64,000 nucleotides of DNA from Pantoea sp. RIT-PI-b. GTDB taxonomy: Bacteria; Pseudomonadota; Gammaproteobacteria; Enterobacterales; Enterobacteriaceae. The translations under genes were made by a program, and so were the position numbers. The DNA is taken from contig NZ_LGIS01000007.1 in assembly GCF_001187905.1 (NCBI RefSeq), positions 248,001-312,000 on the forward strand, read 5' to 3'. The notes under the pieces were generated by a model that saw only the letters and a program-made list of their open reading frames with translations, did no database searches and was not told where the DNA came from. Of the stretch, positions 38,011-48,000 are shown piece after piece; position 1 is the first letter of the stretch; every line of letters begins with the position of its first letter.

Positions 38011-38139
38011 ATGAACCACTCTTTCTCTCTCACTGGTTCACTGCGCTGTATCGGCGCGCTGGCTCTCCTTTCCCATTCCACATCTGTTCTTTTATCCTGT
38101 CGACGTTCTGTTCATTATCCCGACACGAGCATCGGTTAA
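38011..38139 (+). CDS. Small unrecognised protein upstream of speA
   Basis: A 42-residue frame, MNHSFSLTGSLRCIGALALL and on to HYPDTSIG. A very strong GGAGGT lies 10 nt before the ATG. An in-frame ATG six codons upstream has no ribosome binding site. The hydrophobic Ser/Leu-rich middle and Arg-Arg near the end could mean a membrane mini-protein or a leader peptide. E. coli has a small gene (yqgB) at this place, but the sequences do not resemble each other. Real translation is likely; the function is unknown. Confidence 0.45.
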   Translation: MNHSFSLTGSLRCIGALALLSHSTSVLLSCRRSVHYPDTSIG

Positions 38140-38273
38140 ATTATCCCTACATCTATTACTGCGTTTCACTCGCTAATGAACGTGCAAATCTCCGGCTATT
38201 GCCCTGATTTCACCGACTTCGGCGCGGTGTTTTACACTTAGAGTCATGCAACCTTAAAGGGGCAGTAAGCAGG

Positions 38274-38360
38274 ATGGGACAATTTTCACCTGGCGTTACC
38301 ATGACAAAACGCGGTAACGATTTCATATTTCAACGGAAAATTGAGGTTCGCGATGTCTGA
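38274..38360 (+). CDS. Possible 28-residue upstream frame overlapping the speA start
   Basis: [20 protein letters not shown] and eight further residues; its TGA lies 5 nt inside speA (ATGTCTGA). AGCAGG abuts its ATG directly, so initiation would be weak. If translated, it would couple to speA. It may equally be chance. Confidence 0.25.
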   Translation: MGQFSPGVTMTKRGNDFIFQRKIEVRDV

Positions 38361-40332
38361 CGACATGAAGAATATCAAGGGTTCGTCAGCTGGCGAACAG
38401 GGTTCACTCCGCTCCATGCAGGAGGTGGCAATGAACGATCAGGAAGCGAGCAGAATGCTGCGTACCTACAATATTGCCTGGTGGGGAAATAACTATTACG
38501 ACGTTAACGAACTGGGGCACATCAGCGTGTGTCCCGATCCGGATCAGCCGGAAGTGCGCGTTGACCTGGCAAAACTGGTTAAAGAGCGCGAAGCCGACGG
38601 TCAGCGTTTGCCTGCGCTGTTCTGCTTCCCGCAGATTCTCCAGCATCGTCTGCGTTCGATTAACGCCGCCTTTAAACGTGCGCGTGAGTCCTACGGCTAT
38701 AAAGGCGATTACTTCCTGGTTTACCCGATCAAGGTTAACCAGCATAAGCGTGTGATTGAGTCGCTGGTCAACTCCGGCGAGCCGTTAGGCTTAGAAGCCG
38801 GTTCGAAAGCGGAACTGATGGCGGTACTGGCCCATGCCGGTAAAACCCGCTCGGTGATCGTCTGTAACGGCTATAAAGATCGTGAATATATTCGTCTGGC
38901 GCTGATTGGTGAGAAGCTCGGTCACAAAGTTTATTTGGTGATCGAGAAGATGACCGAAGTGCGCCTGGTGCTGGAAGAAGCTGAGCGGTTGAGCGTGGTG
39001 CCGCGTCTCGGTATTCGTGCGCGTCTGGCCTCGCAGGGTTCAGGCAAGTGGCAGTCGAGCGGTGGCGAAAAATCCAAGTTTGGTCTGGCAGCGTCGCAGG
39101 TGTTGCAGCTGGTCGACATCATGCGCAAGGCCGGTCGTCTCGATAGCCTGCAGCTGCTGCACTTCCATCTCGGCTCACAGATGTCCAACATCCGCGACAT
39201 CGCCACCGGCGTGCGTGAGTCGGCGCGCTTCTATGTTGAGCTGGCGAAGCTGGGCGTTAACATCAAATGCTTCGACGTCGGCGGCGGTTTGGGCGTCGAC
39301 TATGAAGGCACGCGTTCGCAGTCCGATTGCTCGGTCAACTATGGTCTGAACGAGTACGCGAATAACGTGATTTGGGCGATTGGCGACGCCTGTGAAGAGA
39401 ACGGTCTTGAGCACCCAACGGTGATCACTGAATCGGGGCGTGCGGTAACCGCGCACCATACGGTGCTGGTGTCCAACATCATTGGTGTGGAACGAAACGA
39501 ATTCAGCACGCCAGTGGCACCGGATGCCGATTCACCGCGTCCGATCCAGAGCCTGTGGGATACGTGGCAAGAGATGCATGAACCCGATGTGCGTCGTTCG
39601 CTGCGTGAATGGCTGCACGATAGCCAGATGGATCTGTTCGATATCCATACGGGTTATTCATCAGGTACTTACGATCTCGGTCAGCGCGCCTGGGCGGAGC
39701 AGCTCTATCTGAGCATCTGCCACTATATTCAGCAGCATCTCGATCCCAGCAACCGTGCGCACCGTCCGATCATTGATGAGCTGCAGGAGCGGATGGCGGA
39801 TAAGATTTACGTCAACTTCTCGCTGTTCCAGTCGATGCCGGATGCGTGGGGTATCGATCAGCTGTTCCCGGTGCTGCCGCTGGAAGGGCTGAACAAAATG
39901 CCTAAGCGTCGCGCGGTGTTGCTGGATATCACCTGTGACTCCGATGGCACCATCGATCACTACGTTGATGGCGACGGTATTGCCACCACCATGCCGATGC
40001 CAGAGTACGACATTGATAATCCACCGATGCTCGGCTTCTTTATGGTCGGTGCCTATCAGGAGATCCTCGGCAATATGCATAACCTGTTCGGTGATACCGA
40101 AGCGGTGGATGTGTTTGCATTCCCGGATGGCAGCGTTGAAGTGCAGCTGTCCGATGAGGGCGATACCGTGGCGGATATGCTGGAGTATGTGCAGCTGAAT
40201 CCGAACGATCTGATGACGCTGTTCCGCGATCAGGTTACACAGCAGACCGATATTGATGAAGAGCTGCGTGCGCAGTTCCTGTCAGAATTTGAAAGCGGCC
40301 TGTACGGTTATACTTATCTTGAAGATGAGTAA
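38353..40332 (+). CDS. speA: Biosynthetic arginine decarboxylase
   Basis: A 659-residue PLP enzyme that converts arginine to agmatine. It is collinear with E. coli SpeA (658): MSDDMKN start, [40 protein letters not shown] with the PLP lysine, [36 protein letters not shown], the ITCDSDG-IDHYVDG segment and the C-terminal GYTYLEDE. The start at 38353 has GAGG upstream; a TTG at 38341 is less likely. In E. coli speB follows directly and both form the agmatine route to putrescine. Here speB is 22 kb away and speA ends in its own terminator. Confidence 0.98.
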   Translation: MSDDMKNIKGSSAGEQGSLRSMQEVAMNDQEASRMLRTYNIAWWGNNYYDVNELGHISVCPDPDQPEVRVDLAKLVKEREADGQRLPALFCFPQILQHRLRSINAAFKRARESYGYKGDYFLVYPIKVNQHKRVIESLVNSGEPLGLEAGSKAELMAVLAHAGKTRSVIVCNGYKDREYIRLALIGEKLGHKVYLVIEKMTEVRLVLEEAERLSVVPRLGIRARLASQGSGKWQSSGGEKSKFGLAASQVLQLVDIMRKAGRLDSLQLLHFHLGSQMSNIRDIATGVRESARFYVELAKLGVNIKCFDVGGGLGVDYEGTRSQSDCSVNYGLNEYANNVIWAIGDACEENGLEHPTVITESGRAVTAHHTVLVSNIIGVERNEFSTPVAPDADSPRPIQSLWDTWQEMHEPDVRRSLREWLHDSQMDLFDIHTGYSSGTYDLGQRAWAEQLYLSICHYIQQHLDPSNRAHRPIIDELQERMADKIYVNFSLFQSMPDAWGIDQLFPVLPLEGLNKMPKRRAVLLDITCDSDGTIDHYVDGDGIATTMPMPEYDIDNPPMLGFFMVGAYQEILGNMHNLFGDTEAVDVFAFPDGSVEVQLSDEGDTVADMLEYVQLNPNDLMTLFRDQVTQQTDIDEELRAQFLSEFESGLYGYTYLEDE

Positions 40333-40346
40333 TTAATTGCTCATTA

Positions 40347-40373
40347 ACCGGGCTTCGCCAGAGGCCCGGTTTT
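40347..40373 (+). terminator. Terminator of speA
   Basis: ACCGGGC (40347-40353) pairs with GCCCGGT (40364-40370), followed by TTT. It cuts speA off from the adhesin locus. Confidence 0.85.
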
Positions 40374-41050
40374 AACCATTCCTGCCTTTTTTCTTTTTCA
40401 TCGCCACTTATTTAATTAATTTGTGAAGATGATCACTCTTGACCTATTTATAACCGCCCACCCAAAAAACGTCATTAATAGGTTCTTCTCTATCTTCTTA
40501 TTTTTGCTAAGAAAGCCCGCCGGCTGGCATCGCTATTATCAATAATAACCCTGCAGTAAGTACTGATTCATCAACCATCTGACAGCCAATCTGTTATGTA
40601 TTGATTGGGATGTATAATAAAAATTTAAACATTAAGGGTTGAATAGTAACTATTGTAATTATCTTTTTTTGGCACCTTTTGGAATCATTGATTTAAAATG
40701 AATGAATTCGCATTTAAGGATAAAGATATAAATCAACCCATATTGATTTAATTATTTTTGTTTTATTTCAAATGCTTCGTTGTTTTATGATCTGTCAAGA
40801 CTGGTACTAACTTAAATTTTTCTAGGAATAATCCGAAGTTTTTATGAACTTTAGAGAAATTTACTTACGTTATTGATTGGTTTAAACGATTGAAGTTGTC
40901 AGCACTGTTTACTGAAATCTATTTTTCAAAGTGTAAGTTGTACGTTAACCTTCAGTTAAGGCATTAAGTTTTATCAATGTTTCCCTTACTTCTTACATGA
41001 GAAATCCTGACAGTTTAGCGCTATCAGGCAGTTGCAGTAAGGACCATGAA
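40374..41050. promoter_or_regulatory. AT-rich control region of the adhesin locus
   Basis: About 680 bp without a gene and visibly AT-richer than anything else in the window. It holds many A/T tracts (for example around 40590-40780), small repeats such as CCTTCAGTTAAGG near 40950, and direct TTGATT motifs. Such long AT-rich leaders often bind H-NS and several activators upstream of biofilm genes. I cannot name individual promoters with confidence. Confidence 0.5.
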
Positions 41051-41740
41051 ATGAGCAATCAACCGAAGTTTATCTTCATGTTGGAGCCGGTTTACGCTTT
41101 ATCCGGTCAGGTGATTGCCAGGGAATTGTTAACGCGTTTTGCCGATGACGCAGATATCAATAATAAGCGTAACCCCAACAGGGATGCAGGTTTCTTCAGT
41201 CAGCTTTCTGCTGACATTAAATGGCAGTTATTCCTCCACCAGATCGAAAAACTTATTCAGCTATACCAGAAAGGGTTTGATCAGATTGTCAGTGTGAATG
41301 TTGATAGAGATATCGTAGCCAGCATCTTTAAAGATGATGAAATACAAGAAAAACTGGCTCAACTGACGCTGCTGCGTCTGGAAATATCCGCATTCTTCAC
41401 CGCGCGCTTTAATAGCGCCGATCTGCTGCTGTTAAAAGGTGTCGCGAAAGTGACGCCCGCCCCTTTATGGCTCGATGACTTTGGTCCGGGTTATTCCAAC
41501 CTGAACATGCTCGATAGCGGAATATTTGAAATCGTCAAGATTGACAAAGATTTTTTTTGGCAATTTGGCGACGGTCGCACCTTTGACATTCTGCTCGACC
41601 ACCTCAACGAATTATGCAACGGCGTGATTGTTGAGGGCGTTGAAAATCAACAACAGGTCGACCTGCTGTCGCATAAAGCAATTTATGGCATGCAGGGCTA
41701 TTTCTGGCAGAGCATCTATCTCAATGATTTTATAGCGTAA
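41051..41740 (+). CDS. EAL-domain protein (c-di-GMP phosphodiesterase or sensor)
   Basis: A 229-residue stand-alone EAL domain without signal peptide, transmembrane helix or GGDEF part. EAL itself reads ELL (E25-L26-L27). The other metal and catalytic residues are present: N83 in VNVDRD, E111 in RLEIS, D142-D143 in DDFGPGYSN, K163 in KIDKDF and E195 in EGVEN. Loop 6 has Pro instead of Thr (DDFGPG), so activity may be reduced. It could hydrolyse c-di-GMP or sense it. It is the first gene of the adhesin locus, in line with c-di-GMP control of biofilm. The start at 41051 has AAGGA 7 nt upstream; the frame is open to 40997. Confidence 0.85.
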   Translation: MSNQPKFIFMLEPVYALSGQVIARELLTRFADDADINNKRNPNRDAGFFSQLSADIKWQLFLHQIEKLIQLYQKGFDQIVSVNVDRDIVASIFKDDEIQEKLAQLTLLRLEISAFFTARFNSADLLLLKGVAKVTPAPLWLDDFGPGYSNLNMLDSGIFEIVKIDKDFFWQFGDGRTFDILLDHLNELCNGVIVEGVENQQQVDLLSHKAIYGMQGYFWQSIYLNDFIA

Positions 41741-41785
41741 TCCTGATATTAGTTGGGTTGGTTTCATCCCTCGGGGAAGAAAAAT

Positions 41786-41965
41786 ATGTCAAAGCCTGGG
41801 CTGCACGCGTTTCACGTAATTACTGCCCGGCCGATTGAGAATAAAACTATTTTTCCCATGGTGATTTTAAGAAATAAAACCAATGCGTTATCAGGATGGC
41901 GGCTTAACAAAACTCAACGCGATTTCATCATTAGCCTGTATGAGGTCGCTCCAGAGAAGAAGTGA
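41786..41965 (+). CDS. 59-residue protein of unknown function between the EAL and adhesin genes
   Basis: MSKPGLHAFHVITARPIENK is the start and QRDFIISLYEVAPEKK the end. GGGGAAGA lies 5 nt before the ATG, a good ribosome binding site. No signal peptide or transmembrane helix is visible. It may be a small regulator or a remnant; I do not recognise it. Its stop codon lies within the first of two hairpins that precede the adhesin gene. Confidence 0.55.
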   Translation: MSKPGLHAFHVITARPIENKTIFPMVILRNKTNALSGWRLNKTQRDFIISLYEVAPEKK

Positions 41966-41987
41966 ATAATCTCACTGATTATTCACT
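41961..41987. promoter_or_regulatory. Perfect 11-bp hairpin before the adhesin gene
   Basis: AGTGAATAATC-TCACT-GATTATTCACT, stem 11 bp, loop 5 nt. No T tract follows. It covers the stop codon of the small gene. Confidence 0.7.
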
Positions 41988-41993
41988 GTAAAA

Positions 41994-42022
41994 GCCGGTG
42001 TCCGCGGATGCCGGGCATTTTT
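41994..42022 (+). terminator. Terminator-like hairpin 27 nt before the adhesin start
   Basis: GCCGGTGTCC...GGATGCCGGGC folds into a GC-rich stem (three pairs, one bulge, then six or seven pairs) followed by ATTTTTAT. Because the adhesin ATG is so close, the giant gene must be reached by readthrough, which suggests transcription attenuation. Confidence 0.6.
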
Positions 42023-42048
42023 ATAGAACTGCGCGGGATCTCAATAAC

Positions 42049-45000
42049 ATGAATAATATCTCAGTAACCCCCAAAGGTGGGACCATTGCTTCTGAGCTGA
42101 GTGGAAATCAAGTTAATTTAACCGCTCCTAGTGTAGTGAAGCTGCATCTTAATCAGTCTGATATTAAGTCTTTCACACGCAATGGTAATGATTTAGTTGT
42201 CACCACAAAATCTGGTGAAGTGGTTGTTATTCATGGTTTTTATAGCCCGAATGGCGATAGCGATCTGGTCCTGCAGGACGATCGCGGCGCGATGTGGTGG
42301 GTGGAAGATCCCGGTACAGAAGGTTTCCAGTATGTCTCTATCGACAGCACCGAAGGTCTGTTAGCGGAAAACACCACCAATGACGGCACTATTGCCGCCT
42401 TCGGTATCGGTGGTGCAGCGCTGGCCGGTATCGGCGCGCTGTTTGCTGGCTCTGGCGGCGGTGGCGGAAATGCCTCACCTGGAGATAACGGTGGCAATCC
42501 CACTAACCCGACCGATCCCGACACCACACCACCAGCCGTAGTGAGCGATGTGGTGGTTACGGACGCCGTTGGCCCCTATCAGGGCACGATCAGTGCAGGT
42601 AGCATAACCGACGACAACACGCCAACGTTAAGCGGAACCGCAGAAGCGGGTGCCATCATCCGCATCTATGACGGCAATACGCTGATCGGCTCAGTGACCG
42701 CAGGTGCCGATGGTAGCTGGAGCTTCACCACGCCTACGCTGACGGATGGCCAGCATAGCCTGAGCGTGACCGCAACCGATGCCGCTGGCAATACCAGCGC
42801 GGCGTCAAATCCCGTAGGTTTCACCGTTGATACCGTAGCGCCGGATGCCGTGGCGGGTTTGACCGTGGTGAACAACAGCGGCTCTACTGCGCAGCCGATC
42901 ACCAACGGCGGTGCTACCAATGACACCACGCCACAGCTGAGCGGTACCGCAGAAGCGGGCAGCATCATCACCATTCGTGATGGCAATACGGTGCTAGGCA
43001 GCGTTACCGTCGGTAGCAATGGCGCATGGAGCTTTACCAGCCCAGCGCTGAGCCAGGGTAGCCATACGCTGAGCATCACAGCCACCGATGCGGCGGGTAA
43101 TTCCAGCACGCCGACCACCATCACCTTTACCGTGGATACCCAGGCGCCTGCCGCTGCTACGGAGCTGTCACTCAGTGATAACTCCGGCAATAACTCAGGC
43201 AATGTGCCAAACGGCTCCTCCACCGATGACAATACGCCAACCCTGAGTGGGCGCGGTGAAGCAGGCGCAGTGGTGAGCGTTTATGACGGGCAAACCCTGC
43301 TCGGCACGGCGGTGGTGGGAGCAAATGGCAGCTGGAGTTTCACCACGCCAACCTTGAGCAACGGTAGCCACAGCTTAACGGTTACCTTGACTGATGCCGC
43401 CGGTAACGTCAGTCCCGCGTCGCCTGCATATGAAGTCAATGTTCAGGCCGGTATTCCGCCAGCCACCACCTCATTTGAAATCACCGATGATACCGGTAGC
43501 ACGCTGGTGCAGCTTAGCAACGGTGCCAGCACCCACGACAACACGCCAACGCTGAGTGGCCTCGCCACCGCCGGGGCGCTTATCACGCTGTACAACGGTA
43601 CAACCGTGCTGGGTAGCGTGGTGGCGGACAGTGATGGTCAGTGGACCTTTACTCCAGGCACTTTGGCTGATGGTTCTTATGCTCTTCACACCTCGGTGAC
43701 TGATACCGGCGGCAACGTGACGCAAACGCCGACAATTTCCATCACTATCGATACCGTCGCCCCAGCGGCGGCTGGCGGCATACAGCTGAGCGATAACGAT
43801 GGCAGCACGCTGCAACCGATCGCTTCCGGTGGCGCCACCAATACCACCACGCCGGTGCTCAGCGGCACCGCCGAACCGGGCAGCACTGTGACGGTGCGCG
43901 ATGGCAGCACCGTGCTGGGCACGGCAACTGTCGGCAGCAATGGCACATGGAGCTTCACCTCGCCGACGCTGACCGAAGGCAACCACAGCCTCACCACTAC
44001 CGTGACCGATGCGGCGGGTAACGTTGGTCCGGCTTCCAGCCCAATCACCTTCACGGTTGATACCCAGGCGCCAGCGGGTGCCAGCAATGTGGTGATCAGC
44101 GATAACGTCGGCAGTACCACCGGCCCTATCACCGCAGGCGGTACCACTGATGACAGCACCCCGACCTTAACCGGTAACGGTGAAGCGAATGCCATCGTCA
44201 AAATTTATGACGGCACCACGCTGATTGGCAGCGTTACCGTGGGCACCAATGGCAGCTGGAGCTTTACCACGCCAACCCTGAGCAACGGTAGCCATTCGCT
44301 GAGTGTCACGCTGACCGACGCGGCGGGCAACGTCAGCCCGGCCACCACTGGCGTTGGTTTTACCGTGAATGCGGGCGTGCCGCCAACCACCAGTACGCTG
44401 GAGATCACCGATGACAGCGGCAGCACGCTGAAAGTGCTGCCTGAGGGTTCCAGCACACAGGACACCACGCCAACCCTCAGCGGGCTGGCTGCGGCCAATG
44501 CGGTCGTTGAGTTGTACAATGGCACCACGCTGCTGGGCAGCACCGTCGCCGGTGCGGATGGCCAGTGGAGCTTCACGCCAGCGGCTCTGGCCGACGGCAC
44601 TTACGCCTTCCACGCGGTGGCCACGGATACCAGCGGCAACGTGACCAATTCCGGCACCATCAACATCACCGTTGATACCGTGGTGCCGGATGCGGCGAGC
44701 GGGGTAGCACTCACCAATGATGCCGGCAGCATTACGCAGCCCGTCACCTCCGGCAACGCCATCAATGATGCAACGCCGGTGTTGAGCGGCAGCGCGGAAG
44801 CGGGCAGTACCGTCACGATTCTGGATGGCACCACGGTGCTGGGAACTGTGACAGTGGGCGGCGATGGCAACTGGAGTTTCACCACGCCAACGCTGGCGGA
44901 AGGCAATCACAGCCTGACCACCACGGTGACCGATGCGGCGGGCAACGTCAGCCCGGCCACGGCACCGATCGCCTTTAGCGTTGATACCGTTGCACCAGCG

Positions 45001-48000
45001 GCGACCAGCGGATTGGTCGTCACGGATAACGTTGGCAGCAGCACCGGCCCGTTAACCTCCGGCACCATTACCGATGACAGCACGCCAACCCTGAGCGGCA
45101 CAGCCGAAGCGGGAGCGGTGGTGCGCGTCTATGACGGCACCACGCTGCTCGGCTCAGCGACGGTTGGCAGCAATGGCAGCTGGAGCTTCACGCCAGATGC
45201 CGCGCTGACCAATGGCCAGCATAGCCTGACCACCACGGTGACCGATGCGGCGGGTAATGTCAGTCCCTCTTCGCCGGTATTTACACTCAATGTCGATGCT
45301 GGCGTACCGGCCACCAACAGCTTGCTGATTGTCAGCGACGACAGCGGCAGCACGCTGGTGGAACTGCCAAACAATTCCAGCACCAATGACACCACACCGA
45401 TTTTGAGTGGCCAGGCAAGCGAGGGCGATCTGATCACCCTGTACAACGGCACCACGATTATTGGCAGCGTGGTGGCGGGCGCCGATGGGCAGTGGAACTT
45501 CACGCCAGCGGCGTTGGCTGATGGCAACTACGCGTTCCACGCCACGGCCACCAATCCAACAACCGGTGTTGAAACCGATACGCCGACCATCAACATCACC
45601 ATTGATACCGTGGTGCCAAGCGCGCCAGCGGATGTGGCGCTGACCAATGATGCAGGCGATCCGATTCCTGCCGGCAGCAGCACTAACGACAATACGCCAA
45701 CGCTGAGCGGAACCGGTGAAGCCGGTGGTACGGTCACCATCTCCGATGGCACCACCGTACTCGGCACCACCACGGTGGGCAACGATGGCAACTGGAGTTA
45801 CACCACGCCTCCGCTAAGCGATGGTAATCACAGCCTGACCTCAACCGTCACCGATCCGGCGGGCAACACCGGCCCAGCGTCACCGCCGGTCACCGTCACC
45901 GTCGATACCCAACCGCCAGCGGCGGCAGGCAATGTACAGTTCAGTAACGATGACGGCACGCCGATTGCCGCAGGCGGCACCACCAATGACACCACGCCAA
46001 CGCTGAGCGGCACCGCCGAGCCAGGTAGCACCGTAACCGTCAGCGACGGCACCACCGAGTTGGGGACGGCGACTACCGGCAGCGATGGCAACTGGAGCTT
46101 TACGCCAACCGAACCACTGAGCGAAGGGCAGCACAACCTCAGCACCACCGTCACCGATCCGGCGGGCAACGTTGGCCCAGCATCGTCGGTGGTGATCGTG
46201 ATTGTCGATACCACGGCACCGGCCGTTGCCAGCGATCTGCAGCTCAGCAATGATGGCAGCGGCACGCTGGTGCCGATAGCCGATGGTGGCACCACCAATG
46301 ATTTGACGCCGGTACTCAGCGGGCGCGCTGAACCGGGCAGCATCGTGACGATTATCGACGGCACTAGCGTGCTGGGTTCGGTGGCCGTCGGCAACGATGG
46401 CAACTGGAGCTTTACGTCACCCGCGCTGGATCCGGGCGCACACAGCCTGACCACCACGGTGACCGATGCGGCGGGCAATACCGGCGCGGCGAGTACGCCA
46501 CTGACCTTTACTCTTGATGTCACCACGCCGCCAGCACCCGGCGGTGTGCAGCTCAGCAACGACACCAGCGGCACGCCAGTTCCGATTAACTCAGGCGCGG
46601 CGACCAATGATGCCACGCCGGTGTTGAGTGGTACCGCAGCGGAGGGCAGCACTATTACCGTCTCTGATGGCGGCACCGTGCTGGGCACCGTTACCGTCGG
46701 CAGCGGTGGCGAGTGGAGCTTTACAACGCCAGCCCTGAACGAGGGTAACCACAGTTTAACCGCGACGGTAACCAGTCCGGCGGGCAATACCAGCGCGCCA
46801 TCGACGCCGATTGTGGTCACCGTAGATATCACACCGCCAGCCGCGGCTACGGGTCTGCAACTGAGCAATAACGACGGTGCGACGCCGCTACCGATTGCCG
46901 CTGGCGGTACCACCAATGACACCACGCCAGCCCTGAGCGGTACGGCCGAAGCGGGCAGCATCGTAACGGTACGTGATGGCACAGACATTATTGGCAGCGC
47001 CACCGTAGGCAGCGATGGCAGCTGGAGCGTTACGCCAAGCCAACCGCTGGCGGCGGGCGAGCATACGCTCACCGCCACCGTCACCGATCCGGCCGGCAAC
47101 GTTGGGCCAACCTCAACGCCGATCACCGTCAACATTGATACCACGCAGCCACCGGCAGCAGGCGACGTGGCGCTCAACAATGACAATGGCGGCACGCCAG
47201 TGCCGATTACCTCCGGCGGCGCAACCAACGACACCACGCCGGTGATCAGTGGCACAGCAGCCGCAGGTAGCACCGTCACGGTGCTTGATGGCACCACGGT
47301 ATTGGGCACGGTGACGGTGGGCAGCGGTGGAACCTGGAGCTTCACCACGCCAGCCCTGAGCGAAGGCGCGCATAGCCTGACCACCACCGTGACCAGCCCG
47401 GCGGGCAACGTCAGCGATCCGTCTACGGCAATCGCCTTTACGGTGGATACTCAGCCACCGGCCACCTCAACCGGGCTGCAGCTGAGCAATGATGGCGGCA
47501 CGACCATCGCTGCCGGCGGCATCACCAATGACAACACTCCTATCCTGCGCGGCACCGCGGAGGCGGGCAGCACCGTCACGGTGCGTGATGGCACAACCGT
47601 ATTGGGCACAGCAACGGCGGACACTGACGGCAACTGGAGCTTCACTCCCGCTACCGCGCTGGGTGAGGGCGCGCACAGCCTGACCACCACCGTGACCGAT
47701 CCGGCTGGCAACAGCAGCGGCGCTTCCACACCGATCGCCTTTACCGTGGATACCACACCGCCAGCCGCCGCCACCGATCTGCAACTCAGCAATGACAGCA
47801 GCGGCACAGCGGTACCGATTGATACCGGTGGCCGCACCAACGACACCACGCCAGTATTGAGCGGCAGCGCCGAAGCGGGCAGCGTGGTGACGGTAAGTGA
47901 TAATGGCGCGGTGCTGGGTAGCACCACGGTTGGCACCGATGGCAAATGGAGCTTCACACCAACCACACCACTGGATGCGGGTGGACATAGTCTGACCACC

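Noticed and set aside
45828-47408. 526-residue minus-strand frame inside the adhesin gene, and many shorter ones from 42240 to 56874
   Set aside because: They mirror the repeated, GC-rich codon pattern of the adhesin. They repeat with its period, lack ribosome binding sites and match no protein family.
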